The position numbers and the translations under genes were made by a program. Source: Halovulum marinum (GTDB taxonomy: Bacteria; Pseudomonadota; Alphaproteobacteria; Rhodobacterales; Rhodobacteraceae). Taken from it: a DNA stretch of 64,000 nucleotides. Of the stretch, positions 46,695 to 57,395 are shown piece by piece. The notes below the pieces were generated by a model. It ran no database searches and had not been told where the DNA came from. It worked only from the letters and a program-made list of their open reading frames with translations. Within the stretch, counting starts at the first letter, position 1; each line of letters begins with the position of its first letter. Location of the stretch: the NCBI RefSeq assembly GCF_009697225.1, contig NZ_WIND01000006.1, forward strand, positions 1-64,000. Direction: 5' to 3'.

Positions 46695-47606
46695 TCAGCG
46701 CACCGCAGCGCGGACACGGAAGGCGACGCGGCTGAGCAATGCCGCGTGATCGGAACCACTGGTGCCCAGCTGCCGGGTCTCGGCGGCGATGTCCTCGGAT
46801 ACCAGAACATGGTCCAGCGGCAGCCCGGGCCAGATCTCGGACCGCCGGTAAGTCAGCCGCAGCCCGCCGACGACGCGGGTGCCGGTGGCCGCCTCGATCC
46901 GGTCGACGCTGTGGGTCCACGGCGGCGCGTTGAAGTCGCCGGCGATCAGCACCGGCTCCGCCAGCGCCGACAGCGCCGGCGCCAGCCGGTCGACATGCGC
47001 CGCCTGCCCGTAGGGCCAGGGCCAGTACAGGTGCAGGCCGACCACGGTCAGCGGCCCCGACGCGGTGACCACCCGCAGCCAGGCCGCGCCGCCGCCCTCG
47101 GCGCAGCCGGTCGGCCCGGTGTCCGGAATCCGCGACAGGATCGCGACGCCGCCGACGCCGGTGAAATCGCACACGATGCTGGCGGGGTAGCGCCGGCGCA
47201 GGCGGTCGATGACGCGCATGTTGCCCTCGCTCACCTCCTGCAGCACCAGCACGTCGGCGTCCGAGGCCTCGATCGCGGACAGCACCGCCTCGGGCGATCC
47301 GTTGTCGTAGCGCAGGTTTTGACTGTAGACGCTCAGGTCGGCCGAGGTCACCCGCTCGGCCGGCAGCGCCGCCGGCGCGATCCCCGCGCCGGCGATCATC
47401 AGTCCGGTCAGCGCCAGCATCCGCGCGGTCAGCGCGGCAAAGGCGACCGAGAACAGCAGCACGCCGACGAAGGCCACCGCGAACTGGATGCGCAGCGCGC
47501 CCAGCGTGTCGAAGGCCGGATGCGCGTGACCGAAATACCCCGCCAGCGTCAGCAGGATGGCCAGCGCCGTGCACAGCGAAACCGCCCCGCGAATCGCGTC
47601 CGTCAT
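46695..47606 (-). CDS. Endonuclease/exonuclease/phosphatase family membrane protein
   Basis: A 303-residue protein with about three N-terminal membrane helices (roughly 8-24, 38-60 and 62-80) and a C-terminal EEP domain. The active-site segments are VYSQNLRYDN, ADVLVLQEV (metal Glu), VVGLHLYWPW, LIAGDFNAPPW and the final GSDHAALL with the catalytic Asp-His. The domain probably lies in the periplasm; relatives hydrolyse phosphodiesters in nucleic acids or lipids. The substrate is unknown. It is divergent from the hydrolase-OsmC gene. Confidence 0.85.
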   Translation of the reverse strand: MTDAIRGAVSLCTALAILLTLAGYFGHAHPAFDTLGALRIQFAVAFVGVLLFSVAFAALTARMLALTGLMIAGAGIAPAALPAERVTSADLSVYSQNLRYDNGSPEAVLSAIEASDADVLVLQEVSEGNMRVIDRLRRRYPASIVCDFTGVGGVAILSRIPDTGPTGCAEGGGAAWLRVVTASGPLTVVGLHLYWPWPYGQAAHVDRLAPALSALAEPVLIAGDFNAPPWTHSVDRIEAATGTRVVGGLRLTYRRSEIWPGLPLDHVLVSEDIAAETRQLGTSGSDHAALLSRVAFRVRAAVR

Positions 47607-47785
47607 GTCGTCCTCTCACCCTTCGCCCCGGCAGCATGCACGCAATGGCCCCTGTCCGGCCAGCCCGTCCTCACGCGCCGTCCCCGGCCCTCACAATCCC
47701 GTGCCAGCCTCTCGCATCCGGTTCCGCCGCCCCTCACCTTCCGGCATGCTTGCCAATCAATCGCCCGGATCCCACGGAACCCGCC

Positions 47786-49060
47786 ATGCCGACCGAGAAA
47801 CTGACATTCACCGGCCACGCCGGTCACAGCCTGGCCGCGCGCCTCGACCGCCCCAGCGTCGGGCACCTGGCGACGGCGGTGTTCGCGCACTGCTTCACCT
47901 GCGGCAAGGACATCGCCGCGGCGCGGCGGATTTCGGACCGGCTGGCGGCGATGGGAATCGCGGTGCTGCGGTTCGACTTCACCGGGCTGGGGCATTCGCA
48001 GGGAGAGTTTTCCAACACGCATTTCACCTCGAACGTCGATGACCTGGTGCTGGCCTGCCGCCACATGGAAACGCTCGGCCACCCGGTCGGCCTGCTGATC
48101 GGCCACTCGCTGGGCGGGGCGGCGGTGCTGAAGGCGGCGGCGCAGGTGCCCTCGGCGCGCGCGGTGGTGACGATCGGCGCGCCGTGCGATCCCGGCCACG
48201 TCGCGCACCACTTCGCCAGGCAGATCGAGCGCATCCGCCAGGAGGGCGAGGCCGAGGTCGATCTGGGCGGGCGGCCGTTCACCATCCGCCGCGCCTTTCT
48301 CGAGGACATCTCGGCCGCACGGCTGGGCGAGGCGATCCGCACGATGCGCAAGGCGCTGCTGGTGCTGCACGCGCCGACCGACGAGACCGTCGGGATCGAG
48401 AACGCCTCGGACATCTTCCTGGCCGCGAAGCACCCGAAAAGCTTCGTCACGCTGGACGACGCCGACCACCTGCTGACGCGCGCCAAGGATGCCGAATACG
48501 CCGCCGAGCTGATCGCCACCTGGAGCCGCCGCTACCTGCGGATCCACCAGCCCGCCGCGCCGATCGGCGCCCCCGAGGGCGTGGTGCGCGTCGCCGAGGC
48601 CGACCCCGACGGCTTTCTGCAGGACGTGATCGCCGGGCCGCGGCACTACACCCGCGCCGACGAGCCCAAGGCCTTCGGCGGCACCGACGCCGGCATGACG
48701 CCGTACCAGTTCCTGGCCGCGGCGCTGGGCGCCTGCACCTCGATGACGATCCGGATGTACGCCCGGCGCAAGGGCTGGCCGCTGACCCATGTCTCGGTGG
48801 ACGTGACCCACGACAAGGTGCACGCGTCGGACTGCCGGCACTGCAACGGCGGCGAGAAGGTCGACGTGATGCACCGGCGGATCACCCTGACCGGCGATCT
48901 GGACCCGGCGCAGCGCAGCCGCCTGCTGGAGATCGCCGAAAAGTGCCCGGTGCACCGCACGCTGCATGCCCGGATCGAGATCCGCACGCAACTGGAGCCC
49001 GCAACGGTCGGGCAAACCGCCGCCGGCTGCCCGGAAGCGGCGCGGGGGATCACCGGTTGA
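47786..49060 (+). CDS. Alpha/beta hydrolase-OsmC fusion protein
   Basis: A 424-residue fusion. The first half is an alpha/beta hydrolase with the nucleophile in LIGHSLGGAAV (Ser108) and a late His in DDADHLL. The second half, from about residue 280, is an OsmC/Ohr-type domain with redox Cys residues in LGACTSMTIRMYA and EKCPVHRTL. OsmC-type enzymes reduce organic peroxides. The fusion is known in several alphaproteobacteria, and the hydrolase may cleave an ester that frees the peroxide or thiol substrate (inference). The start at 47786 is set by the hydrolase beginning MPTEKLTF. Confidence 0.9.
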   Translation: MPTEKLTFTGHAGHSLAARLDRPSVGHLATAVFAHCFTCGKDIAAARRISDRLAAMGIAVLRFDFTGLGHSQGEFSNTHFTSNVDDLVLACRHMETLGHPVGLLIGHSLGGAAVLKAAAQVPSARAVVTIGAPCDPGHVAHHFARQIERIRQEGEAEVDLGGRPFTIRRAFLEDISAARLGEAIRTMRKALLVLHAPTDETVGIENASDIFLAAKHPKSFVTLDDADHLLTRAKDAEYAAELIATWSRRYLRIHQPAAPIGAPEGVVRVAEADPDGFLQDVIAGPRHYTRADEPKAFGGTDAGMTPYQFLAAALGACTSMTIRMYARRKGWPLTHVSVDVTHDKVHASDCRHCNGGEKVDVMHRRITLTGDLDPAQRSRLLEIAEKCPVHRTLHARIEIRTQLEPATVGQTAAGCPEAARGITG

Positions 49061-49066
49061 GCGGGG

Positions 49067-49738
49067 TCACCGGCCCGGCCGCGGACGGGAGAACACCATC
49101 TTCTGGCCGCGCAGCTGCTCGGCCGGGCCGACCCAGGCATAGCCCAGCAGCGACGGCTCGCGGTCGGAGACGGTGATCCGGTGCATGTGTCCGGGCGGGT
49201 TGAAGATCAGCGAGCCGGGCTCGTAGACCCCCTGGTGGTTCTCGGACACCGCGCCGGACAGGCAGATGTAGCTTTCGGTGATGTCGTCGTGGGCGTGGGC
49301 CGGGTAGACGCAGCCGGGCGCGAACAGCACCAGCCCCAGGATCACCCGCTCGGTCGCGACCGGCCCGTTCGGCCCCGCGATCTCGGCATAGGCATAGCGG
49401 TTCTCCAGCCCCTTCGGGACCTTGTCATAGCCGAACTGCCAGCTCAGATCGTCCGCCACCGCGTCGATGGCGCGGATCACCCCGTCCATCTGATAGCGCC
49501 GCCCCAGGTCCAGCGCCCGGCGCAGGTGCACCGTCACCGGGCGCCGCACCGGCGGGCCGAGGCGCACGGCGGGCCGGTCGGCGAGCGTCTTGCTGATCGC
49601 CTCGCGCACGGCGCGCTGGTGCGCCCGGATCTTGTCGCTGCCGCCCGAGGACATGCGCCGGTAGAATTCGTAGAACTCCTTCAGCAGATAGCGCCAGTCG
49701 GGCGTCTCGGTCAGGCTGGTAATCCGCTCGTCGGTCAT
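49067..49738 (-). CDS. dddL: DMSP lyase, cupin type (DddL family)
   Basis: A 223-residue enzyme that would split dimethylsulfoniopropionate into dimethyl sulfide and acrylate. The cupin has His148 and His150 in YPAHAHDD, Glu155 and Tyr157 in ITESYICLSG, and a late His186 in NPPGHMHRIT, the usual metal set of Ddd cupins. WQFGYDKVPKGLENRYAYAE and VILGLVLFAPG match the DddL pattern as I remember it, and the length fits. No acrylate-use genes (acuI, acuK) lie beside it. DddQ and DddW are alternatives within the same superfamily. Confidence 0.8.
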   Translation of the reverse strand: MTDERITSLTETPDWRYLLKEFYEFYRRMSSGGSDKIRAHQRAVREAISKTLADRPAVRLGPPVRRPVTVHLRRALDLGRRYQMDGVIRAIDAVADDLSWQFGYDKVPKGLENRYAYAEIAGPNGPVATERVILGLVLFAPGCVYPAHAHDDITESYICLSGAVSENHQGVYEPGSLIFNPPGHMHRITVSDREPSLLGYAWVGPAEQLRGQKMVFSRPRPGR

Positions 49739-49902
49739 CTACCCATCGCTTCATCGCCTCGCCGCCCCCCATGTCGCGTGAATCGCGCCGCGCCGCAAGC
49801 GTTTGCGCCGCGGTCCCCGGTACGGTGCGCGGCGCGGTATTGCACCGCATCCCTCCAGATGTTCTAATGCCGGATCAAGAAACCACTATATCGAGCATAA
49901 CA

Positions 49903-51888
<1,986 letters not shown>

Positions 51889-51890
51889 AC

Positions 51891-53036
51891 ATGCGCCGCG
51901 CAGCCGCAGGGCTGGTGGTAGCGACCGCAGGGCTGCTGGTTGCGGCCGCGGGGCTGGCCGCGGGCGCCGCGCAGGCGGCGCAGATCGAGCGGCTGGCGAC
52001 CCTGTCCGGTCCGCACCTGGTGATGATCGCCGGCGATCTCGCGGTCGGCAACGATCTGGATTTCCTGACCGCCGTCGACGGCGTCGACGACGCGATCGTG
52101 CTGCTGCGCGGTCCCGGCGGCGACCCGGTGACGGCGATGAAGATCGGCGCGCTGATCTCCGCCCGCGGCTACGCCACGGCGATCGTGCCGGAAAGCCGCT
52201 GCGCCTCGGGCTGCGCGCTGGCCTGGCTGGCGGGCGCGACGCGCTACATGGCGCCGGACGCGCGGGTGAACCTGAGCATTGACACCACCGCGACCGTGGC
52301 CGCGCCCTCGGCCGCGGCGCTGGCCACGCTGGTGCGGAACTACCTGCGGGACACCCGGCTGAAGCCGCTGTTCCCGGCGATGACCTTCCGGCCGGGCGAT
52401 CCGGACCGCAGCGCCTGGCTGACGCCGGCGGCGGCGCAGGCGGCCGGTATCGCCATCGAAGGCGCGGACCGCGCGTTCGCCGCCGCGGCGCAGGAGCCCC
52501 CGGCCGAGACGCCGGAGGACGCACCAGAGGCCCCGGCGCAGGCGCCGCGGGCGGCAGCGCCGGAGCAGGACCCGTCGGCACCGGAGCGGGCGAATCCCGC
52601 CGCGATCGGCACCGTGGCCGCGGCGGAACTCGATCCGGGGCGCGCGCTCGAGAAAGAGACCGGGACAGAAACCGGGGCAGAGACCGCGACACGGGAGGCC
52701 GTGACCGCGTCCGGCGCGGCGGAAGCAGGGGCGACGACCGGGACCGGAAACGCCACCGCGGCCATCGACCTGCCGCTGTCCCTTCCCGCGGACCAGCGCT
52801 GGCTGGTGCTGGAAAGCGCCCGCAGCGCCGCGGCGCTTCGGCGCGAGGCCGACGGCCTGCCGGCGGACGCGCAACTGATCCGGGTGCGCACGCGCAACGG
52901 CATGTACGCGACGGCGCTGGGGCCGTTCCCGGTGCGCGAGATCGACCGGGTGCGCGCCCGCCTGATCCGCGGCGGCGCGATTCCGCGCGATGCCTTCATC
53001 AGCACCGGCGGCGGCTTCGTCGACCGGGTCGACTGA
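51891..53036 (+). CDS. Secreted ClpP-like protein with SPOR-like end
   Basis: A 381-residue protein starting two bases after the parE stop. The signal peptide ends near residue 30 (AAQAA-Q). Residues about 40-215 resemble periplasmic ClpP/crotonase-like proteins: LLRGPGGDPVTAMKIG and SRCASGCALAWLAG with a possible nucleophile Ser106. A Pro/Glu/Ala/Thr-rich linker (about 215-290) leads to a C-terminal SPOR-like domain (LVLESARSAAAL to RGGAIPRDAFI), which would bind peptidoglycan. I do not know this combination under a set name. It may process or bind septal material (inference). Confidence 0.72.
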   Translation: MRRAAAGLVVATAGLLVAAAGLAAGAAQAAQIERLATLSGPHLVMIAGDLAVGNDLDFLTAVDGVDDAIVLLRGPGGDPVTAMKIGALISARGYATAIVPESRCASGCALAWLAGATRYMAPDARVNLSIDTTATVAAPSAAALATLVRNYLRDTRLKPLFPAMTFRPGDPDRSAWLTPAAAQAAGIAIEGADRAFAAAAQEPPAETPEDAPEAPAQAPRAAAPEQDPSAPERANPAAIGTVAAAELDPGRALEKETGTETGAETATREAVTASGAAEAGATTGTGNATAAIDLPLSLPADQRWLVLESARSAAALRREADGLPADAQLIRVRTRNGMYATALGPFPVREIDRVRARLIRGGAIPRDAFISTGGGFVDRVD

Positions 53037-53042
53037 CCGGCG

Positions 53043-53447
53043 TCAGCCCTGATAGCGGGCGTAGCAGGCGGCGACGCCGGGCTGAGACTGCGCCCGCAGC
53101 GTCAGTTCCCTTTCCCGCAACGCGACCAGCTTCTGCCGCTCGGCGGTGACGTCCACCGGCACCGGCGTCTCCAGCCGGGTGTAGTCCGGGCCGCGGCAGC
53201 CGGACACCTGGATGCCGATCGGGCCGCGATGTTGCCCGAAGCCGCCGCAAATTCCGATCTGCGGCGTGCGCACCACCTGCCGGTGGATCGCGTAGCCGCG
53301 GTCGATGTTCCCGGCGGTGCGCGCGATGTCGGCCTGCACGGCGCGCAGGTCCCCGGTGGCCTGCCGCACGCAGCTGTCCAGCGGCGGGGTGCATGCCGCC
53401 AGCACCGGCAGCAGGATCAGCACGGCCGCCCGTCCGGTCACGATCAT
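53043..53447 (-). CDS. Small lipoprotein of unknown function
   Basis: A 134-residue protein with a lipobox: VLILLPVLAAC, with acylated Cys at about residue 20. The mature part has several Cys (CVRQATGDL, IGICGGFG, VSGCRGPDY, AACYARYQG), which may form disulfides in the periplasm. A longer frame starting at 53600 exists, but the lipoprotein start at 53447 is convincing. The family was not recognised. It converges with the ClpP-like gene and is divergent from the cyclotransferase gene. Confidence 0.65.
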   Translation of the reverse strand: MIVTGRAAVLILLPVLAACTPPLDSCVRQATGDLRAVQADIARTAGNIDRGYAIHRQVVRTPQIGICGGFGQHRGPIGIQVSGCRGPDYTRLETPVPVDVTAERQKLVALRERELTLRAQSQPGVAACYARYQG

Positions 53448-53622
53448 TCGCGGTCCCCTTCCAGCCATCTTCGGGTCTCCGGCCAGGCGGGCCATGCCGA
53501 CGCGCGCGCGCAACCACGGCTCCGGCAGGGTCCGACCCCCTCGCCGGAAAGCTAGTGCGCGGCGCAATCCGGAACAATGGTCAATGCTTGCACCCGACAT
53601 CGCCGCGCTTCAGACTGCGGCG

Positions 53623-54192
53623 ATGACCCGGCTCTACTTCGCCTACGGCTCGAACCTGCTGACGCAGCGGCTGACCGCGCGCTGCCCCGGCGCCCGGCCG
53701 CTGGGCCGCGCGACGCTGGACGGGCACCGCGTCGCGTTCGCCAAGCTCAGCACCGTGGACGGCTCCGGCAAGGCGACAATCCTGCCAGCGGCACGGCAGA
53801 CCGCGCACGGCGTGCTGTACGCGCTGAGCGACGGCGATCTGGCGACGCTGGACCTGATCGAGGGCGTCGGCCACGGCTATCACCGGCTCGACTCGGTCGC
53901 GGTGCGGCTGGACGGCGCGCCGCTCGCGGCCAGCACCTACATCGCCTGCGCCCCGATCGCGCCGATCAACCCGCTGGACTGGTACCTGGCGCTGATCGTC
54001 GCCGGCGCGCGGCAGCACGGGCTGGACGCCGCGCTGGTCGCCCGCTACCGCCGCCACCGCTTCGATCCGGACCCGCAGCACCGCCGGCCCGGGCGGCTGG
54101 CGGCGGTCGCGGCGCTGACCGCAGCGGGCCACGCCGACTGGGCCGGGCTGCTGGGCAGTCCGGAACCGGCGGCGGAACCCGCAGCCGGCTGA
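53623..54192 (+). CDS. Gamma-glutamylcyclotransferase-like protein
   Basis: A 189-residue GGCT-fold protein. The YFAYGSNLL motif (residues 5-13) binds substrate; LDLIEGVGHGYHRLDSVAV contains the catalytic Glu region. Such enzymes convert gamma-glutamyl amino acids to 5-oxoproline, or act on related amides; the exact substrate is open. The start at 53623 is used, since family homology begins there. It converges with the Uup-like ABC-F gene. Confidence 0.85.
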   Translation: MTRLYFAYGSNLLTQRLTARCPGARPLGRATLDGHRVAFAKLSTVDGSGKATILPAARQTAHGVLYALSDGDLATLDLIEGVGHGYHRLDSVAVRLDGAPLAASTYIACAPIAPINPLDWYLALIVAGARQHGLDAALVARYRRHRFDPDPQHRRPGRLAAVAALTAAGHADWAGLLGSPEPAAEPAAG

Positions 54193-54204
54193 GCCGGGCC
54201 GGCC

Positions 54205-56025
54205 TCAGCCCGAAGCCTCGCGCAGCGCCTCCAGCTCCAGCCATTCCTCCTCGGCCGCCGCCAGCGCCGCCTGCCGCTCGGCCAGCGCCTCGGTCGCCTT
54301 GGCGAACCTGGCCGGCGCGCGGGTGTAAAGCTCGGGATCGGACAGGAACTGCTCCAGCTTGGCGATCTCGGCCTCCAGCCGCTCGATCTCGGCGGGCAGC
54401 CGCGCCAGCCGGTGCTGCTGCGGCTGGGTCAGCCCGGTTGCGCGCGGGCGCGGCTTCGGCGCCGGCGCGGCGGCCGGTTTCGCGCGCGGCGTCGTCTCCT
54501 CCGCCACCGGCTCCGGCGGGCCGCGCTGCGCCAGCATGTCGGACCAGCCGCCGGCGTAGACCGTCGCCCGGCCCCGCCCCTCCATGTGAACGGTCAGCGT
54601 CGCCACCCGGTCCAGGAAATCGCGATCGTGGCTGACCAGCAGCACGGTGCCGTCATAGTCGTCGATCAGCTCCTGCAGCAGGTCCAGCGTCTCGACGTCC
54701 AGATCGTTGGTCGGCTCGTCCAGCACCAGGAAATTGCTTTCCTTCGCCAGGATCCGCGCCAGCAGCAGCCGCGCCTTCTCGCCGCCCGACAGCGCCCGCA
54801 CCGGGCTGCGCACCTGCGCCTCGGAAAACAGGAAGTCCTTCAGATAGCCGACGACGTGCCGCGGCGCGCCGCGCACCATCACCTGGTCGTTGCGGCCGCG
54901 CACGCCCAGCTCGGGGTCGTGCGCCAGGCTGTCCCAGAGCGAGACGTCCGGGTCCAGCTGCGCCCGGTTCTGGTCGAACACCGCCATCTGCAGGTTGGTG
55001 CCCAGCCGGATCCGGCCCGTGTCGGGGCAATCCTTGCCGATCAGCAGGTTCAGCAGGCTGGTCTTGCCGACGCCGTTCGGCCCCACCAGCGCGACCCGGT
55101 CGCCGCGCTGGATGCGCAGATCGAACTCGCGCACGATCACCCGCTCGCCGAACCGCTTCGAGACGCCCTCGGCCTCGACCACCAGCTTGCCGGACCTCGA
55201 TCCGGTCTCCAGCGCCAGATCCGCGGTGCCGGCGCGGCGGATCTCGGAGGCGCGGGCCGTGCGCATGTCCTGCAGCCGCCGCACCCGGCCCATGTTGCGC
55301 TTGCGCCGCCCCGAGATGCCCTCGACCGCCCAGCGGCTTTCGGCCTTGATCAGCCGGTTCAGCTTGTGCCGGGCCTCGTCCTCTTCCTCGTAGGTCTTGT
55401 CGCGCCAGTCCTCGAAGGCGTCGAAGCCCCGGTCCAGCCGCCGCACCTGGCCGCGGTCGACCCACAGCATCGCCCGGGTCAGCGCCCGCAGGAACGCCCG
55501 GTCGTGCGAGATCAGCACGAACGCGCGGCGGGTCTCGGACAGCTCCCGCTCCAGCCAGGCGATCATCTCGATGTCCAGGTGGTTGGTCGGCTCGTCCAGC
55601 AGCAGCAGGTCCGCGTCCGAGGCCATGATCCGCGCCAGCGCCGCGCGCCGCCGCTCGCCGCCCGAGGCCGCCGCGACCGGGCGGCTGCCGTCCAGCTTGA
55701 CCCCGTCCATCGCGATCTCGGCGCGGTATTCCTCGCCGGCGTCGAAATCGTGCCGCACGAAGTCGCCCAGCGTGGCGAAGGCGCCGAATTCCGGGTCCTG
55801 CTCCATGTAGGCCACCGCCCGGCCCGGCGGCACGAAGCGCTGGCCGGCGTCGGGCTCGACCAGCCCGGCCATGATCTTCAGCAGCGTCGACTTGCCCGAG
55901 CCGTTGCGCCCGACCAGGCCCAGGCGCTCGCCCGGGGCGACGGTCAGCGACGCGCCCTGCAGCAGCGGCGTGCCGCCGAAGCCGAGCGTGAGATCGGAAA
56001 GGGTCAGAAGCGGAGGTGCGGCCAT
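54205..56025 (-). CDS. ABC-F family ATPase (Uup-like)
   Basis: A 606-residue soluble ABC-F protein. Domain 1 has GRNGSGKSTLL and LLLDEPTNHLD, domain 2 has GPNGVGKTSLL, ALSGGEKARLL and LVLDEPTNDLD. A linker follows each fold, and a C-terminal coiled coil begins at about 535, characteristic of Uup, which acts on DNA and ribosomes. It could be named uup. It differs clearly from the ABC-F at 17845, so both are old paralogues. Divergent from the aminotransferase gene. Confidence 0.92.
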   Translation of the reverse strand: MAAPPLLTLSDLTLGFGGTPLLQGASLTVAPGERLGLVGRNGSGKSTLLKIMAGLVEPDAGQRFVPPGRAVAYMEQDPEFGAFATLGDFVRHDFDAGEEYRAEIAMDGVKLDGSRPVAAASGGERRRAALARIMASDADLLLLDEPTNHLDIEMIAWLERELSETRRAFVLISHDRAFLRALTRAMLWVDRGQVRRLDRGFDAFEDWRDKTYEEEDEARHKLNRLIKAESRWAVEGISGRRKRNMGRVRRLQDMRTARASEIRRAGTADLALETGSRSGKLVVEAEGVSKRFGERVIVREFDLRIQRGDRVALVGPNGVGKTSLLNLLIGKDCPDTGRIRLGTNLQMAVFDQNRAQLDPDVSLWDSLAHDPELGVRGRNDQVMVRGAPRHVVGYLKDFLFSEAQVRSPVRALSGGEKARLLLARILAKESNFLVLDEPTNDLDVETLDLLQELIDDYDGTVLLVSHDRDFLDRVATLTVHMEGRGRATVYAGGWSDMLAQRGPPEPVAEETTPRAKPAAAPAPKPRPRATGLTQPQQHRLARLPAEIERLEAEIAKLEQFLSDPELYTRAPARFAKATEALAERQAALAAAEEEWLELEALREASG

Positions 56026-56129
56026 GCCCTGCCCTTACCGCCCGGCCGCGGCGGCTGCAACCGGGCACGATCGGTCTTTCGCCCGGCGCCGGAAACCGGG
56101 TAAGTCAGGGCGAAGCCCGAGGATCGCCG

Positions 56130-57314
56130 ATGACGAAGATATCACGCCAGCTTGCCGCCGCCTTCCCGCCCCCGGTGATGGAGGCCCGCGCCTGGGCCGC
56201 CGCCGCCCGGCTGCCCGCGGACCTGCCGCTGCTCAACGTCAGCCAGGCCGCACCGGTGGACCCGCCGCCGCAGGAGTTGCGCCGGGCGATCGCCGATGCG
56301 GCGCTGCACGACGCGGCGGCGCACGGCTACGGCCCGGTGCTGGGCCTGCCCGCGCTGCGCGCCGAGATCGCGGCGCAATGGGCGGCGCGCTACCGTGGCC
56401 GGATCGCGCCGGACAACGTCGCCATCACCAGCGGCTGCAACCAGGCGTTCTGCGCCGCCGTCGCCTCGCTGGCCGATGCCGGCGAGGCGGTGATCCTGCC
56501 GACGCCGTGGTACTTCAATCACAAGATGTGGCTGGACATGGCCGGCGTCGAGGCGCGGCTGCTGCCCTGCGACGCCGGCATGGTGCCGGACCCCGAGCGC
56601 GCGGAGGGTCTGATCGACGCGCGGGTGAAGGCGATCGTGCTGGTCACGCCCAACAACCCGACCGGCGCCGAGTATCCCGCCGGGGTGATCGCCGCCTTCG
56701 CCGATCTGGCCCGCCGGCACGGCATCGCGCTGATCCTGGACGAGACCTACCGCGACTTCCATTCCGCCGACGGCGCGCCGCACGGGCTGTTCGCGGGCGA
56801 CTGGCAGGACGTGCTGATCCACCTCTACTCGTTCTCCAAGGTGTTCCGCCTGACCGGACACCGGGTCGGCGCGATGATCTGCGGCGCCGAGCGGCTGGCC
56901 GAGATCGAGAAGTTCCTCGACACCATGACCATCTGCCCGAACCAGCTGGGCCAGCGCGCGGCGCTGTTCGGGCTGCAGCACCTGGGCGACTGGGTCGCCG
57001 CCGAGCGCGCCGAGATCCTGCGCCGCCGCGACGCCGTGCGCCGCGCCTTCGCCGGGCTCGACGGCTGGCGGCTGCTGGGGCTGGGCGCCTATTTCGCCTA
57101 TCTGGAGCACCCGTGGCAGGCGCCCTCGGACCGGATCGCGCAGCGGCTGGTGGCCGAGGCCGGGGTGCTGCTGCTGCCCGGCACGATGTTCGCGCCGAAG
57201 GCGTCCGCGGGCGGCGACGGCAGCGCCGAGCGGCAGCTGCGGATCGCGTTCGCGAACGCCGATACGGACGGCATCGACGCGCTGGCGGCGCGGCTGAGGG
57301 GCTTTGCCACCTGA
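56130..57314 (+). CDS. Class I/II aminotransferase
   Basis: A 394-residue PLP enzyme of the aspartate aminotransferase fold. The PLP lysine is Lys237 in YSFSKVFRLTGHRVG; the ring-stacking and N1 contacts lie in LDETYRDF (Asp204, Tyr207), and VLVTPNNPTGAEYP holds the phosphate-side Asn. The substrate cannot be named; family members include Asp, aromatic and branched-chain transaminases. It stands between the Uup-type gene (divergent) and ppiD. Confidence 0.92.
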   Translation: MTKISRQLAAAFPPPVMEARAWAAAARLPADLPLLNVSQAAPVDPPPQELRRAIADAALHDAAAHGYGPVLGLPALRAEIAAQWAARYRGRIAPDNVAITSGCNQAFCAAVASLADAGEAVILPTPWYFNHKMWLDMAGVEARLLPCDAGMVPDPERAEGLIDARVKAIVLVTPNNPTGAEYPAGVIAAFADLARRHGIALILDETYRDFHSADGAPHGLFAGDWQDVLIHLYSFSKVFRLTGHRVGAMICGAERLAEIEKFLDTMTICPNQLGQRAALFGLQHLGDWVAAERAEILRRRDAVRRAFAGLDGWRLLGLGAYFAYLEHPWQAPSDRIAQRLVAEAGVLLLPGTMFAPKASAGGDGSAERQLRIAFANADTDGIDALAARLRGFAT

Positions 57315-57395
57315 CGCCCCTTGCGGCCATGGCGCACGCCGCCTAAAACCGGCCGGACCCGGCGCGCCCCCGCGCCCAGCGACAAGGGACAAGGC

